DNA of 5,337 nt, taken from Candidatus Hydrogenedentota bacterium (lineage in GTDB: Bacteria; Hydrogenedentota; Hydrogenedentia; Hydrogenedentales; SLHB01). The notes under the pieces are model-generated. The model made no database searches and was not told where the DNA came from. It saw only the letters and a program-made list of their open reading frames with translations. Positions 1-5,064 of the stretch are shown here, in pieces (within the stretch, counting starts at the first letter, position 1; every line of letters begins with the position of its first letter). The stretch is from the NCBI GenBank assembly GCA_016934125.1, contig JAFGTL010000244.1, positions 1 to 5,337 of the forward strand, read 5' to 3'. A program made the translations under genes and the position numbers.

Positions 1-331
1 CAACGGGATCCGGCCCCTCCAGGCAGTCGCGGGGGGCGAACACGATCCCGCGGCCGCGATGGTATCCGCCGCCCGTCATGGCGTCGATGAGGATGTTGAC
101 GTCGCTGCAATGATCGATGTGGCGGTGGGTGATGATGAGGCCGTCGAGGGCGGCCACATCGATAGGGGGCTCGGATTCGGTGCAGCGCACCAGCGCCCCC
201 GGGCCGGGATCGACAAGGATGCGTTTGCCCTCGAGTTCGAGAAACACGCCGCCGGACGCGCGCACCTGCCGGGCCACCACCCACCGCGAACCGGCCGTGC
301 CGAGGAACTGGATGTAGTTCTCGTCCGCCAC
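1..331 (-). CDS. MBL-fold metallo-hydrolase, RNase Z-like (3' end outside window)
   Basis: This is the N-terminal 110 residues of a metallo-beta-lactamase-fold hydrolase; the gene leaves the window at its left edge. The protein opens with the FLGTAGSR strand-loop (residues 9-16), followed by FLELEGKRILVDPGPGAL (about 30-47), where the DPGPG turn is typical of RNase Z and related MBL proteins. The zinc-binding signature is T-H69-R-H71-I-D73-H74 (HxHxDH). The family uses two metal ions to hydrolyse phosphodiesters, esters or similar bonds; the substrate here cannot be read. No signal peptide is visible, so it is probably cytoplasmic. The GTG start at 331 is chosen because a TAG in the same frame lies at 337-335, only three bases upstream, and the next residues already match the fold. 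The upstream methyltransferase ends at that TAG, so translation is probably coupled. The domain call is firm; RNase Z itself is only one of several possibilities. Confidence 0.87.
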   Translation of the reverse strand, partial: MADENYIQFLGTAGSRWVVARQVRASGGVFLELEGKRILVDPGPGALVRCTESEPPIDVAALDGLIITHRHIDHCSDVNILIDAMTGGGYHRGRGIVFAPRDCLEGPDPV

Positions 332-334
332 GGG

Positions 335-958
335 CTACGCCGCTCCCGGACGCTGCCAGATGGCCGTGTCCTGCACGCCGGATGATGTCCATTCGCAGGC
401 CCAATCCTGCGTGGCCTCGGCAAACTCGGCCCACCCCGGCGTGAGCGGCTCCGCGTCGGGCGGCAATGCGAGCGGGGAGCGCGACGCCGAGGGCAGGTAG
501 CGGTGCACGTCGTCGATGATGAGGAGTCCGCCGGGCCGGATCTTCGCGATGGCCGCGAGGGCGCACACATCGCGCAAGCGCGCCACACCGTCCACCAGCA
601 CGAAATCGAGGCTGCCGTCGTCCACCGTATCGGCCACGCCCGCGTACGCGGGGCCGCCTTCCGCTTTGAGCACAAGCGTTACGTTATCCAGCCCTTTCGC
701 ACGCAACCGCCCCTCGACGCGGGCGAACCACGCGGGATCGTGCTCGACGCTGATCAGGGAACCGACGCGCTCCGCAAGCCACAGCGTGCTGCGGCCCGCG
801 CCCCATTCGAGCCCTGCCCACCCGGGCTCGAGGCGGCCTTCGAGGAACCGCGCCGCATCGGGCGTAAACCAGGGCGCGCGGGGATTGAGCAGGCCGTAGA
901 GCACGACGCGGAGCTTGTCGTGCGCGTATCGGAAGTTCCAGTGCGAAAAGGCTCCCAC
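335..958 (-). CDS. Class I SAM-dependent methyltransferase-like protein
   Basis: A 207-residue protein with a Rossmann-type methyltransferase core. Motif I is GLEWGAGRSTLWLAE (49-63), followed by the acidic strand SVEHDP (70-75), which would contact the ribose of S-adenosylmethionine. LDFVLVDG (117-124) matches the strand after motif I, and IRPGGLLIIDDVHRYLP (140-156) matches the strand-turn with a DD pair seen in O-methyltransferase-like families (Methyltransf_24 type). The tail is rich in Trp, Pro and Ala. The acceptor substrate is unknown. The GTG start at 958 is preferred because AGAGGGG lies four bases before it (969-963) and the upstream DUF6807 gene ends at 990; an upstream ATG at 1168 would place most of the added sequence inside that gene. 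No signal or membrane segment is seen. It lies 31 bases after DUF6807 and 3 bases before the MBL gene, as expected for one transcript. The fold is fairly secure, the activity inferred. Confidence 0.83.
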   Translation of the reverse strand: MGAFSHWNFRYAHDKLRVVLYGLLNPRAPWFTPDAARFLEGRLEPGWAGLEWGAGRSTLWLAERVGSLISVEHDPAWFARVEGRLRAKGLDNVTLVLKAEGGPAYAGVADTVDDGSLDFVLVDGVARLRDVCALAAIAKIRPGGLLIIDDVHRYLPSASRSPLALPPDAEPLTPGWAEFAEATQDWACEWTSSGVQDTAIWQRPGAA

Positions 959-962
959 GGAT

Positions 963-969
963 CCCCTCT
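963..969 (-). promoter_or_regulatory. Ribosome binding site of the methyltransferase gene
   Basis: AGAGGGG followed by ATCC and then GTG at 958. This site decides the GTG start and excludes the longer reading that begins inside the DUF6807 gene. Confidence 0.65.
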
Positions 970-989
970 GCCGGCGCACCGGGCCGGCG

Positions 990-1937
990 CTACTGGGCCT
1001 CGGCCGCAAACGCCTCGAACTTGGCGGCCACGCCGGCCTCTTCGGCCGTGCCGCGGTGGATGTAGAGCCGGTAGCGCAACTCGAACGACTGGCCGGGCGC
1101 GAGCCGGCAGGGCTCGTTGTGCGGCCACGACGCGCCGAGGAACCCGTAGTGGCGCAGGATCCAGCCATGGTGCGGATAACCGGGATTGCCCGGATGCTGG
1201 AAGATGGCCACGCCCGAGGCCGCCTCGCCGGGCGCGATCTGCGAAGACACGTCGGCCCACGGCGTGTCGAGTTGGAGCACGTCTTCCGCCGCCCGGCCCC
1301 GGGCCGTCGTGAACGTGAACGGGGCCCGGGCCTTGTCGGGCCGCACGCAGAATCCGCCGTATCCCTTGTCGCTCTCCTTCGCGCCGAGGAACGTCACCTC
1401 CTCCTTGGCGATGTTCTGGAATCGCAGCGCCAAATCGATGGCACGGCCCTGATCGTCGGCCGGATACACCGTGAAAAACACCTGTTCGCACACCTTCGGT
1501 TCCGCGTCATCGTCGAAGCGCCACAGGTTCTGCACGCCCACCCGCACGTAGCCCGGCGTTTCCTCGCGCACGAGCCACTTGTCGAAAAGCTGCCGCACGC
1601 TCCCGATGGCCCACGTGTCCATGCGGCGCTCGCCCACCGCGCAGTAAGGCCAGGCCCAGAACACGCCCCGGTGGTGCCGGTGATCGTCGGGAAAATCCTG
1701 CGTGAGCACGTCCCCGTCCAGGCCGTACAGCGGATGGATGTAGCTCGAACGCCAGAAGCGATCCGCCACGCCCTCGGGCGCGTCCACACGCGTATACCAA
1801 TACGAAAGCACCGGCTTCCCGTCTTCGGTGACGCTCAGCGCCTTCCCATCGTCTTTGAGCAGCAGTTCGCCCGCCCACACCGGCGCCGCCACCGCGAGCA
1901 ACGCCACGGCCGCCACCACACTCCGTCGCATCGTCAT
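990..1937 (-). CDS. Secreted DUF6807 ('PmoA-like') family protein
   Basis: A 315-residue exported protein. Residues 1-22 form a Sec signal peptide: basic start (R4, R5), hydrophobic core VVAAVALLAVAAPV, and cleavage expected after A-W-A22. The mature part carries the family hallmarks RSSYIHPLYGLDGDVLTQDF (63-82) and then D84-D85-H86-R87-H88-H89-R90-G91 with W94 and W96, a His/Asp-rich centre. The C-terminal half is beta-strand rich (for example FELRYRLYIHRG). This resembles DUF6807 (PF14100), often labelled 'methane oxygenase PmoA'; that label is a misnomer, as nothing here resembles the membrane methane monooxygenase subunit. Biochemical function is poorly known; members often sit near carbohydrate-degradation genes, and this one follows an enolase-superfamily enzyme and an aldo/keto reductase. 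The ATG at 1937 has GGAGGA four bases upstream; a second in-frame ATG at 1931 is possible but less well spaced. The open frame continues upstream into the previous gene, but that extension is not coding. It lies 32 bases after the enolase-type gene. Confidence 0.9.
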   Translation of the reverse strand: MTMRRSVVAAVALLAVAAPVWAGELLLKDDGKALSVTEDGKPVLSYWYTRVDAPEGVADRFWRSSYIHPLYGLDGDVLTQDFPDDHRHHRGVFWAWPYCAVGERRMDTWAIGSVRQLFDKWLVREETPGYVRVGVQNLWRFDDDAEPKVCEQVFFTVYPADDQGRAIDLALRFQNIAKEEVTFLGAKESDKGYGGFCVRPDKARAPFTFTTARGRAAEDVLQLDTPWADVSSQIAPGEAASGVAIFQHPGNPGYPHHGWILRHYGFLGASWPHNEPCRLAPGQSFELRYRLYIHRGTAEEAGVAAKFEAFAAEAQ

Positions 1938-1969
1938 CGTCTCCTCCACATCGCCGGACGCCGCCGGCC

Positions 1970-3193
1970 CTATGCCTTCGATTGCGCCACCAACGCGTCC
2001 ACTTTCGCCTGATCCACCTCGATGCCCAACCCCGGCCCCTTCGGGATCCGCACCTTGCCGCCTACCGGCACGAAAGGCTCCGCGATCACGCTCGCGCCCA
2101 GGAACTGCGGCCCGTTCAACGCCGCCGGGAACTTGAGCCCGTACGCGCCGTACAGGATCAACGACGCCGCCAGCGATACATCCGGATCCGTGAGCCCGCT
2201 CCCCAGGAACAAAAGCCCCGCGTCCTCGAGGATCTCGATCTGCTGCGCGGCCGACACGAGCCCGCCGCACCGGGCCGGCTTCATGGCCACGCCATCGCAG
2301 CACCCGAGTTTCATGAACTCGAGCAGATCGGTAGGCGACACGACGCCCTCGTCGAGGATGATGGGGAGGGCGCCCTGGCGTTTCAGTTCCTGGTATCCGG
2401 TAAGCCGGTTCGCCCCTATCGGCTGCTCGAACACCGCCATGCCCGCATCCGCCAGTTTCGGCGCCACATCGAGCGCCGTGGCCAGATCGTAGCCCCCGTT
2501 CGCATCGCCCCACAGGAACCCATCCGGCACCAGGCGCTTCACGATCCGGCACATCTCGAGATCGAACGCGGGATCCGGCGCGACTTTCACGTTGAAGTTC
2601 TCGAACCCGCGCTCCTTGCCTTTGGCGATGAGGGGCTCGAGATCATCGAGCGTCTTGGGGTTGAGCGTCCAACTCAGCACGAGTTCGTCGGGCAAACTGC
2701 GGCCCCAGAGCTCGGCGATGTTAAGCCCGGCGGCCTTGCCGATCAGATCGTGGAGGGCGATGTCGACCCCCGCCTTCGTGATCGGCGCACCCGTCGAGAA
2801 CGAGTTCGCGATCTCCTTGTTCATGACGCCGTGGATGCCCTCGAGATCGAAGGGGTTCATGCCGATCAGGATCGGCTTCAGGTAGCCCTCGAGCGTGCTC
2901 ACCGCCCCCTCCAGCGTCTCGTAACTCCATCGCGGCACCGGCACACTCTCGCCCCACCCCACCGTGCCGTCGTCGGCGGTGATCTTGATCAGCACCGCCG
3001 CCCGGCCGCCGCCCGAGGTGGGCCCCTCAAAGAACTTGAACCGCATCACCGTGGGATACTGCACCGGAAACAGATCGATCCGATCGATCCGCACCGGCTT
3101 GGCGTCTGCAGCGCGCACCGTTTCGCTCATGGCTGCCCCCATCATGCCCAAGGCGGACGCCTCCAGGAAGCGCCGCCGCGTCCACTCACCCAT
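1970..3193 (-). CDS. Tat-exported enolase-superfamily enzyme (mandelate racemase/muconate lactonizing type)
   Basis: A 407-residue protein of the mandelate racemase/muconate lactonizing family, whose members abstract a proton alpha to a carboxylate using Mg2+ and then epimerise, dehydrate or cycloisomerise the substrate. Residues 5-10 (T-R-R-R-F-L) are a twin-arginine motif, followed by a weakly hydrophobic stretch and a possible A-D-A cleavage site near 31, so periplasmic action is likely. The N-terminal capping domain spans about 34-155 (DDGTVGWGE at 74-82). In the barrel, metal ligands are D230 (in GDANGGY), E256 (FEQP) and D281 (LDEG). K203 (in NVKV) and K305 (MKPARCGG) are the two expected acid/base lysines, a muconate-lactonizing arrangement. 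Unusually, the first lysine of the usual KxK motif is N201. The ATG at 3193 has GGGGAGG six bases upstream; a GTG at 3217 overlapping the preceding stop would add eight residues before the Tat motif and is less likely. Substrate cannot be told; a sugar acid, dipeptide or lactone is possible. Confidence 0.93.
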   Translation of the reverse strand: MGEWTRRRFLEASALGMMGAAMSETVRAADAKPVRIDRIDLFPVQYPTVMRFKFFEGPTSGGGRAAVLIKITADDGTVGWGESVPVPRWSYETLEGAVSTLEGYLKPILIGMNPFDLEGIHGVMNKEIANSFSTGAPITKAGVDIALHDLIGKAAGLNIAELWGRSLPDELVLSWTLNPKTLDDLEPLIAKGKERGFENFNVKVAPDPAFDLEMCRIVKRLVPDGFLWGDANGGYDLATALDVAPKLADAGMAVFEQPIGANRLTGYQELKRQGALPIILDEGVVSPTDLLEFMKLGCCDGVAMKPARCGGLVSAAQQIEILEDAGLLFLGSGLTDPDVSLAASLILYGAYGLKFPAALNGPQFLGASVIAEPFVPVGGKVRIPKGPGLGIEVDQAKVDALVAQSKA

Positions 3194-3216
3194 GCTCGCC
3201 CTCCCCGTTCGGCGCA

Positions 3217-4212
3217 CTACGGCTCCGGATCGCCCAGTTCTTCCACAAGACGGCGGATCAGCGCCACCTCATCGCCGGCCAGCTTGAGATCGCCCGCCTT
3301 GGCGTTCTCCTCAACCTGCTTCTCATTGCGCGCGCCCACCAACGCCGTCGTGATCCCCTTCTGCGCCACCACCCACGCGATGAACACCTGCGTCAACGTG
3401 GCCCCATGCCCCTCGGCGATGGGCTTCACCTGCTCGAGCATGTCGAGCACCCGCTTCCGGTTCTTGGGCTGGAACCACGGCCGTTTGCAGCGCACATCGT
3501 CGTCCGGGAACGTCCGATCCATCGTCACCTTGCCCGTGAGCAGCCCCTGCGCGATCGGGCTGTACGCGAGCACGCCGACGTTGTGCTCGACGCAGAACGG
3601 CAGCACGTCCGCCTCGATCCCGCGCTGGAGCGGATTGTACGGCGGCTGATCGCTCGCGATCGGCGCCGTATCAAGGCACTCCCGCATCATGTCCGTCGTG
3701 AAATTGCTCACCCCGAACGCCCGGATCTTACCCTCCTGCTGCAACTCGAGCAGCGCCTCCATCGTCTCATCGAGCGGCGTCGTCGCGTCGGGCCAATGGC
3801 ACTGATAAAGGTCGATGGTATCGATTCCCAGCCGCTTCAGGCTCTGTTCGCACTCATACTTGATGGAATCGCGCTTCAGGTTCTTGTAGATCGTCACTTC
3901 CTGTCCGGCGTTGTTCTTCGACTCGAAGAAATGCTCGCCGATGGACTCGTTCCACCGCAGGCCGCACTTCGTGGCCACCAGCACCTCCTGCCGCCGGCCC
4001 GCGATCGCCTTGCCCACCACCGTCTCGCTGTGCCCCATGCCGTAGATCGCCGCCGTGTCGATGCATGTCACGCCCACATCGATGCCCCGCTGGATCGCGC
4101 GGACGGCCGCCTCGTCATCCGTTCCGCCCCACATCCAACCGCCGATCGCCCACGCCCCGAACGTCACAACCGGCAGATTCAACTCACTTTGCCCGAGTTG
4201 CCTGAATTCCAT
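3217..4212 (-). CDS. Aldo/keto reductase
   Basis: A 331-residue NAD(P)H-dependent aldo/keto reductase, normal length for the family. The catalytic tetrad is complete: D52 (in IDTAAIYG), Y57, K82 (VATKCG) and H139 (QCHWPD). GVSNF at 167-171 and LAYSPIAQGLLTGK in the second half are typical of the aldehyde-reductase-like, YajO/Tas-type branch that acts on sugars and aldehydes. The C-terminal part (TTALVGARNEKQVEENAKA) matches the cofactor-binding end. No signal peptide is visible, so it works in the cytoplasm, unlike the two exported proteins encoded next. The ATG at 4212 is supported by AAGGAG eight bases upstream; in-frame sequence up to 4308 has no family similarity and lies in the promoter region. 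It is the first gene of the presumed minus-strand operon, ending 23 bases before the enolase-type gene. Its role is probably to reduce or oxidise the sugar-derived carbonyl compound handled by the pathway; the exact substrate is unknown. Confidence 0.95.
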   Translation of the reverse strand: MEFRQLGQSELNLPVVTFGAWAIGGWMWGGTDDEAAVRAIQRGIDVGVTCIDTAAIYGMGHSETVVGKAIAGRRQEVLVATKCGLRWNESIGEHFFESKNNAGQEVTIYKNLKRDSIKYECEQSLKRLGIDTIDLYQCHWPDATTPLDETMEALLELQQEGKIRAFGVSNFTTDMMRECLDTAPIASDQPPYNPLQRGIEADVLPFCVEHNVGVLAYSPIAQGLLTGKVTMDRTFPDDDVRCKRPWFQPKNRKRVLDMLEQVKPIAEGHGATLTQVFIAWVVAQKGITTALVGARNEKQVEENAKAGDLKLAGDEVALIRRLVEELGDPEP

Positions 4213-4287
4213 GGTGCCCGCTCCTTCGTATCTACTGCCCGCGTCAGGGAACCGCGCCGACTCGACGACCCCGGCCCTGTTTCCAGA

Positions 4288-4317
4288 AGCGTAGCACAAT
4301 GCACACACCTGTCACAA
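4288..4317 (-). promoter_or_regulatory. Possible promoter of the minus-strand operon
   Basis: Read on the minus strand, TTGTGA (4317-4312) and TACGCT (4293-4288, preceded by TGC) are separated by 18 bases and lie about 75 bases before the aldo/keto reductase start. The -10 match is weak, helped by the TGn extension. An AT-rich TATGAT (4381-4376) farther upstream lacks a convincing -35 box. The 185 bases between 4213 and 4397 hold no other feature that I can see. Confidence 0.3.
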
Positions 4318-4397
4318 AGCACAGCGACCCTTCCGGCAGTAGGACGGGGCCTGGTGGCGGTCTTTATTTCCATTTATCATAATTCGTAGTCTGGGCC

Positions 4398-4427
4398 TTG
4401 ACGGCCCGCTCCCCCATCTGATAGACT
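4398..4427 (+). promoter_or_regulatory. Sigma70-like promoter of the structured RNA
   Basis: TTGACG (4398-4403) and TAGACT (4422-4427) are 18 bases apart, which predicts a start near 4434-4437. The AT-rich stretch 4361-4386 just upstream could act as an UP element, as is common for strongly expressed stable RNAs. The position fits the 5' end expected from the closing helix of the RNA. Confidence 0.5.
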
Positions 4428-4439
4428 TCCCCTGCGATA

Positions 4440-4630
4440 CAAGGTTTTCCCCTGCCGTGCGCGACAGTGGCAGCAAACCTTGAGCCTAGATGTTGAACCG
4501 GGAGTCCGAAATCCGTGCAGCTGACGGCAGGCCGCTCCGGGCGGAAGTCGGTACGCTGCTGTGAGGGCACCCCCTTACTGAGGTAGGTTCAACAGGTTTG
4601 CTGCACGCCGGCAATGCGCGGGGGAAACTC
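4440..4630 (+). ncRNA. ssrS: Probable 6S RNA (long hairpin with central bubble)
   Basis: This stretch folds into one long imperfect hairpin. Its ends pair: UUUCCCC (4446-4452) with GGGGAAA (4621-4627), giving about 182 nt, a usual 6S length. Next, UGCCG (4453-4457) pairs with CGGCA (4609-4613), and GCAGCAAACC (4470-4479) pairs perfectly with GGUUUGCUGC (4595-4604). UUGAGCC (4480-4486) can pair with GGUUCAA (4586-4592), leaving a central bubble of 4487-4499 opposite 4575-4585. Alternatively UGUUGAACC (4491-4499) pairs with GGUUCAACA (4586-4594), closing much of the bubble. Above it GGGAGUCC (4500-4507) pairs imperfectly with 4565-4574, then GCAGC (4517-4521) with GCUGC (4555-4559), and CCGC/GCGG (4532-4535/4541-4544) closes the tip. 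Closing stem, bubble and terminal stem are the 6S plan, and UGAGCC at the 5' bubble edge recalls E. coli 6S. 6S RNA binds sigma70 RNA polymerase as an open-promoter mimic and represses transcription in stationary phase. It has its own promoter and terminator. The structure is strong; the family name is inferred from memory of the consensus. Confidence 0.6.
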
Positions 4631-4634
4631 AAAG

Positions 4635-4662
4635 GCGGGATGTGGTTTTGTCCCGCTTTTTT
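4635..4662 (+). terminator. Intrinsic terminator of the structured RNA
   Basis: GCGGGA (4635-4640) and TCCCGC (4651-4656) form a perfect 6-bp GC-rich stem with a 10-base loop, followed at once by six T residues (4657-4662). The T run is on the plus strand, which fixes the transcription direction of the RNA just upstream and separates it from pilM. Confidence 0.87.
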
Positions 4663-4721
4663 CATCAAACGACTTATTTCTTTACACTTCTATGAATAAT
4701 GATATTGCCCCGCTTTCTTCT

Positions 4722-4759
4722 GGGCGGCCCTCTCCACAATACACTTCCAGAGGCGGCCC
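4722..4759. repeat. Imperfect inverted repeat
   Basis: GGGCGGCCCTCT (4722-4733) and AGAGGCGGCCC (4749-4759) form about ten base pairs with one G-G mismatch and one bulge around a 15-base loop. No T run follows on either strand, so it is not an ordinary terminator. It might be a REP-like element or protein site. Confidence 0.4.
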
Positions 4760-4845
4760 TACACAAGACGTAGCTGACTTGTCAACAGAAACCTTACCTA
4801 TTTCCACCTTACGATCCGGTCCGGTGGCGATCACACAAGTGCTTA

Positions 4846-4854
4846 TGGTAGAAT
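4846..4854 (+). promoter_or_regulatory. Extended -10-like box
   Basis: TGG followed by TAGAAT matches an extended -10 element (TGn-TAnnnT); there is no good -35 box about 17 bases upstream. If used, it would start a transcript near 4861 with a leader of about 200 bases before pilM. Confidence 0.27.
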
Positions 4855-4918
4855 GAGTCAAGGATCAGGGTAGACTTTTGTTGGGGGCCCGGCCGATTTG
4901 GCGAGCCCGAATTAAGTG

Positions 4919-4947
4919 TTGACAGATTATCAGATTTTTGATAGTCT
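4919..4947 (+). promoter_or_regulatory. Candidate pilM promoter with palindrome in the spacer
   Basis: A perfect -35 box TTGACA (4919-4924) and a weaker -10 box TAGTCT (4942-4947) are 17 bases apart, which predicts a start near 4954, about 110 bases before pilM. The spacer contains the near-palindrome ATTATCA (4926-4932) / TGATAGT (4939-4945), placed like an operator. A second TTGACA occurs at 4947-4952, but no -10 box follows it at normal distance. Confidence 0.45.
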
Positions 4948-5013
4948 TGACACGTGAAAAAGGGGTAGTTCGGGCATCACCACGATGTCCTTGCCCCACT
5001 TTGGGTCGGGAGC

Positions 5014-5045
5014 GAGGCCTCATGCAGTCGGGGAGGCGGGGCCTC
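5014..5045 (+). promoter_or_regulatory. Overlapping alternative hairpins before pilM
   Basis: GAGGCC (5014-5019) can pair with GGCCTC (5040-5045), or the overlapping GCCTC (5017-5021) can pair with GAGGC (5033-5037); the two cannot form together. They end six bases before the GGAG of pilM and could affect ribosome access. The stems are short in GC-rich DNA, so chance is possible. Confidence 0.25.
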
Positions 5046-5050
5046 AAGAC

Positions 5051-5054
5051 GGAG
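5051..5054 (+). promoter_or_regulatory. Ribosome binding site of pilM
   Basis: GGAG ends ten bases before the GTG at 5065 and only one base before the in-frame GTG at 5056. The spacing therefore supports 5065 as the start, slightly long but workable. Confidence 0.5.
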
Positions 5055-5064
5055 AGTGGGCCTA

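Larger units (their letters stand above)
4663..5064. other. Gene-free stretch upstream of pilM
   Basis: About 400 bases between the terminator and pilM with no credible protein gene. Short open frames exist on both strands, but none has a ribosome binding site or recognisable protein, and one begins inside the structured RNA and its terminator. The left part (4664-4860) is less GC-rich than the genes around it. The stretch holds an imperfect inverted repeat (4722-4759), an extended -10-like box (4846-4854), a perfect TTGACA promoter-like element (4919-4947) and overlapping hairpins just before the pilM ribosome binding site (5014-5045). It most likely serves as the control region and leader of pilM. 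Confidence 0.6.

Noticed and set aside
990..2552. Reading the DUF6807 frame as a 520-residue protein
   Set aside because: Residues before position 1937 run through the enolase-type gene in another frame, show no protein similarity and are Arg/Gly-rich as expected of GC-rich out-of-frame reading. The signal peptide and ribosome binding site fix the start at 1937.
1982..3649. Plus-strand open frame of 555 residues, and another at 915-2012
   Set aside because: They are antisense to the enolase-type, reductase and DUF6807 genes, are His/Arg/Pro-rich, and show no motif; long antisense frames are common in GC-rich DNA.
4213..4308. Longer start for the aldo/keto reductase
   Set aside because: The extra 32 residues have no similarity to the family, and the good ribosome binding site precedes 4212.
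4499..4560. Cobalamin riboswitch
   Set aside because: GGGAGTCC, AAATCC and AGCTGACG resemble parts of the B12 element, and GCCACTGT occurs on the minus strand, but the ordered core (GGGAA, GGTG, AATCC, CCGCnACTGT, then the B12 box) is absent on both strands. A terminator and no B12-related gene follow.
4586..4600. tRNA-like GGTTCAA (T-loop)
   Set aside because: No cloverleaf can be formed around it; the bases are part of the long RNA stem.
4364..4668. Minus-strand short open frames (68 and 60 residues) over the RNA
   Set aside because: They overlap the structured RNA and its promoter; composition is random-like and no known motif is seen.
4614..4856. Plus-strand 80-residue open frame
   Set aside because: It starts inside the structured RNA, runs through the intrinsic terminator, has no ribosome binding site and no recognisable protein features.
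4865..5047. Minus-strand 60-residue open frame upstream of pilM
   Set aside because: Arg/Pro-rich shadow with no ribosome binding site; it covers the likely pilM promoter.
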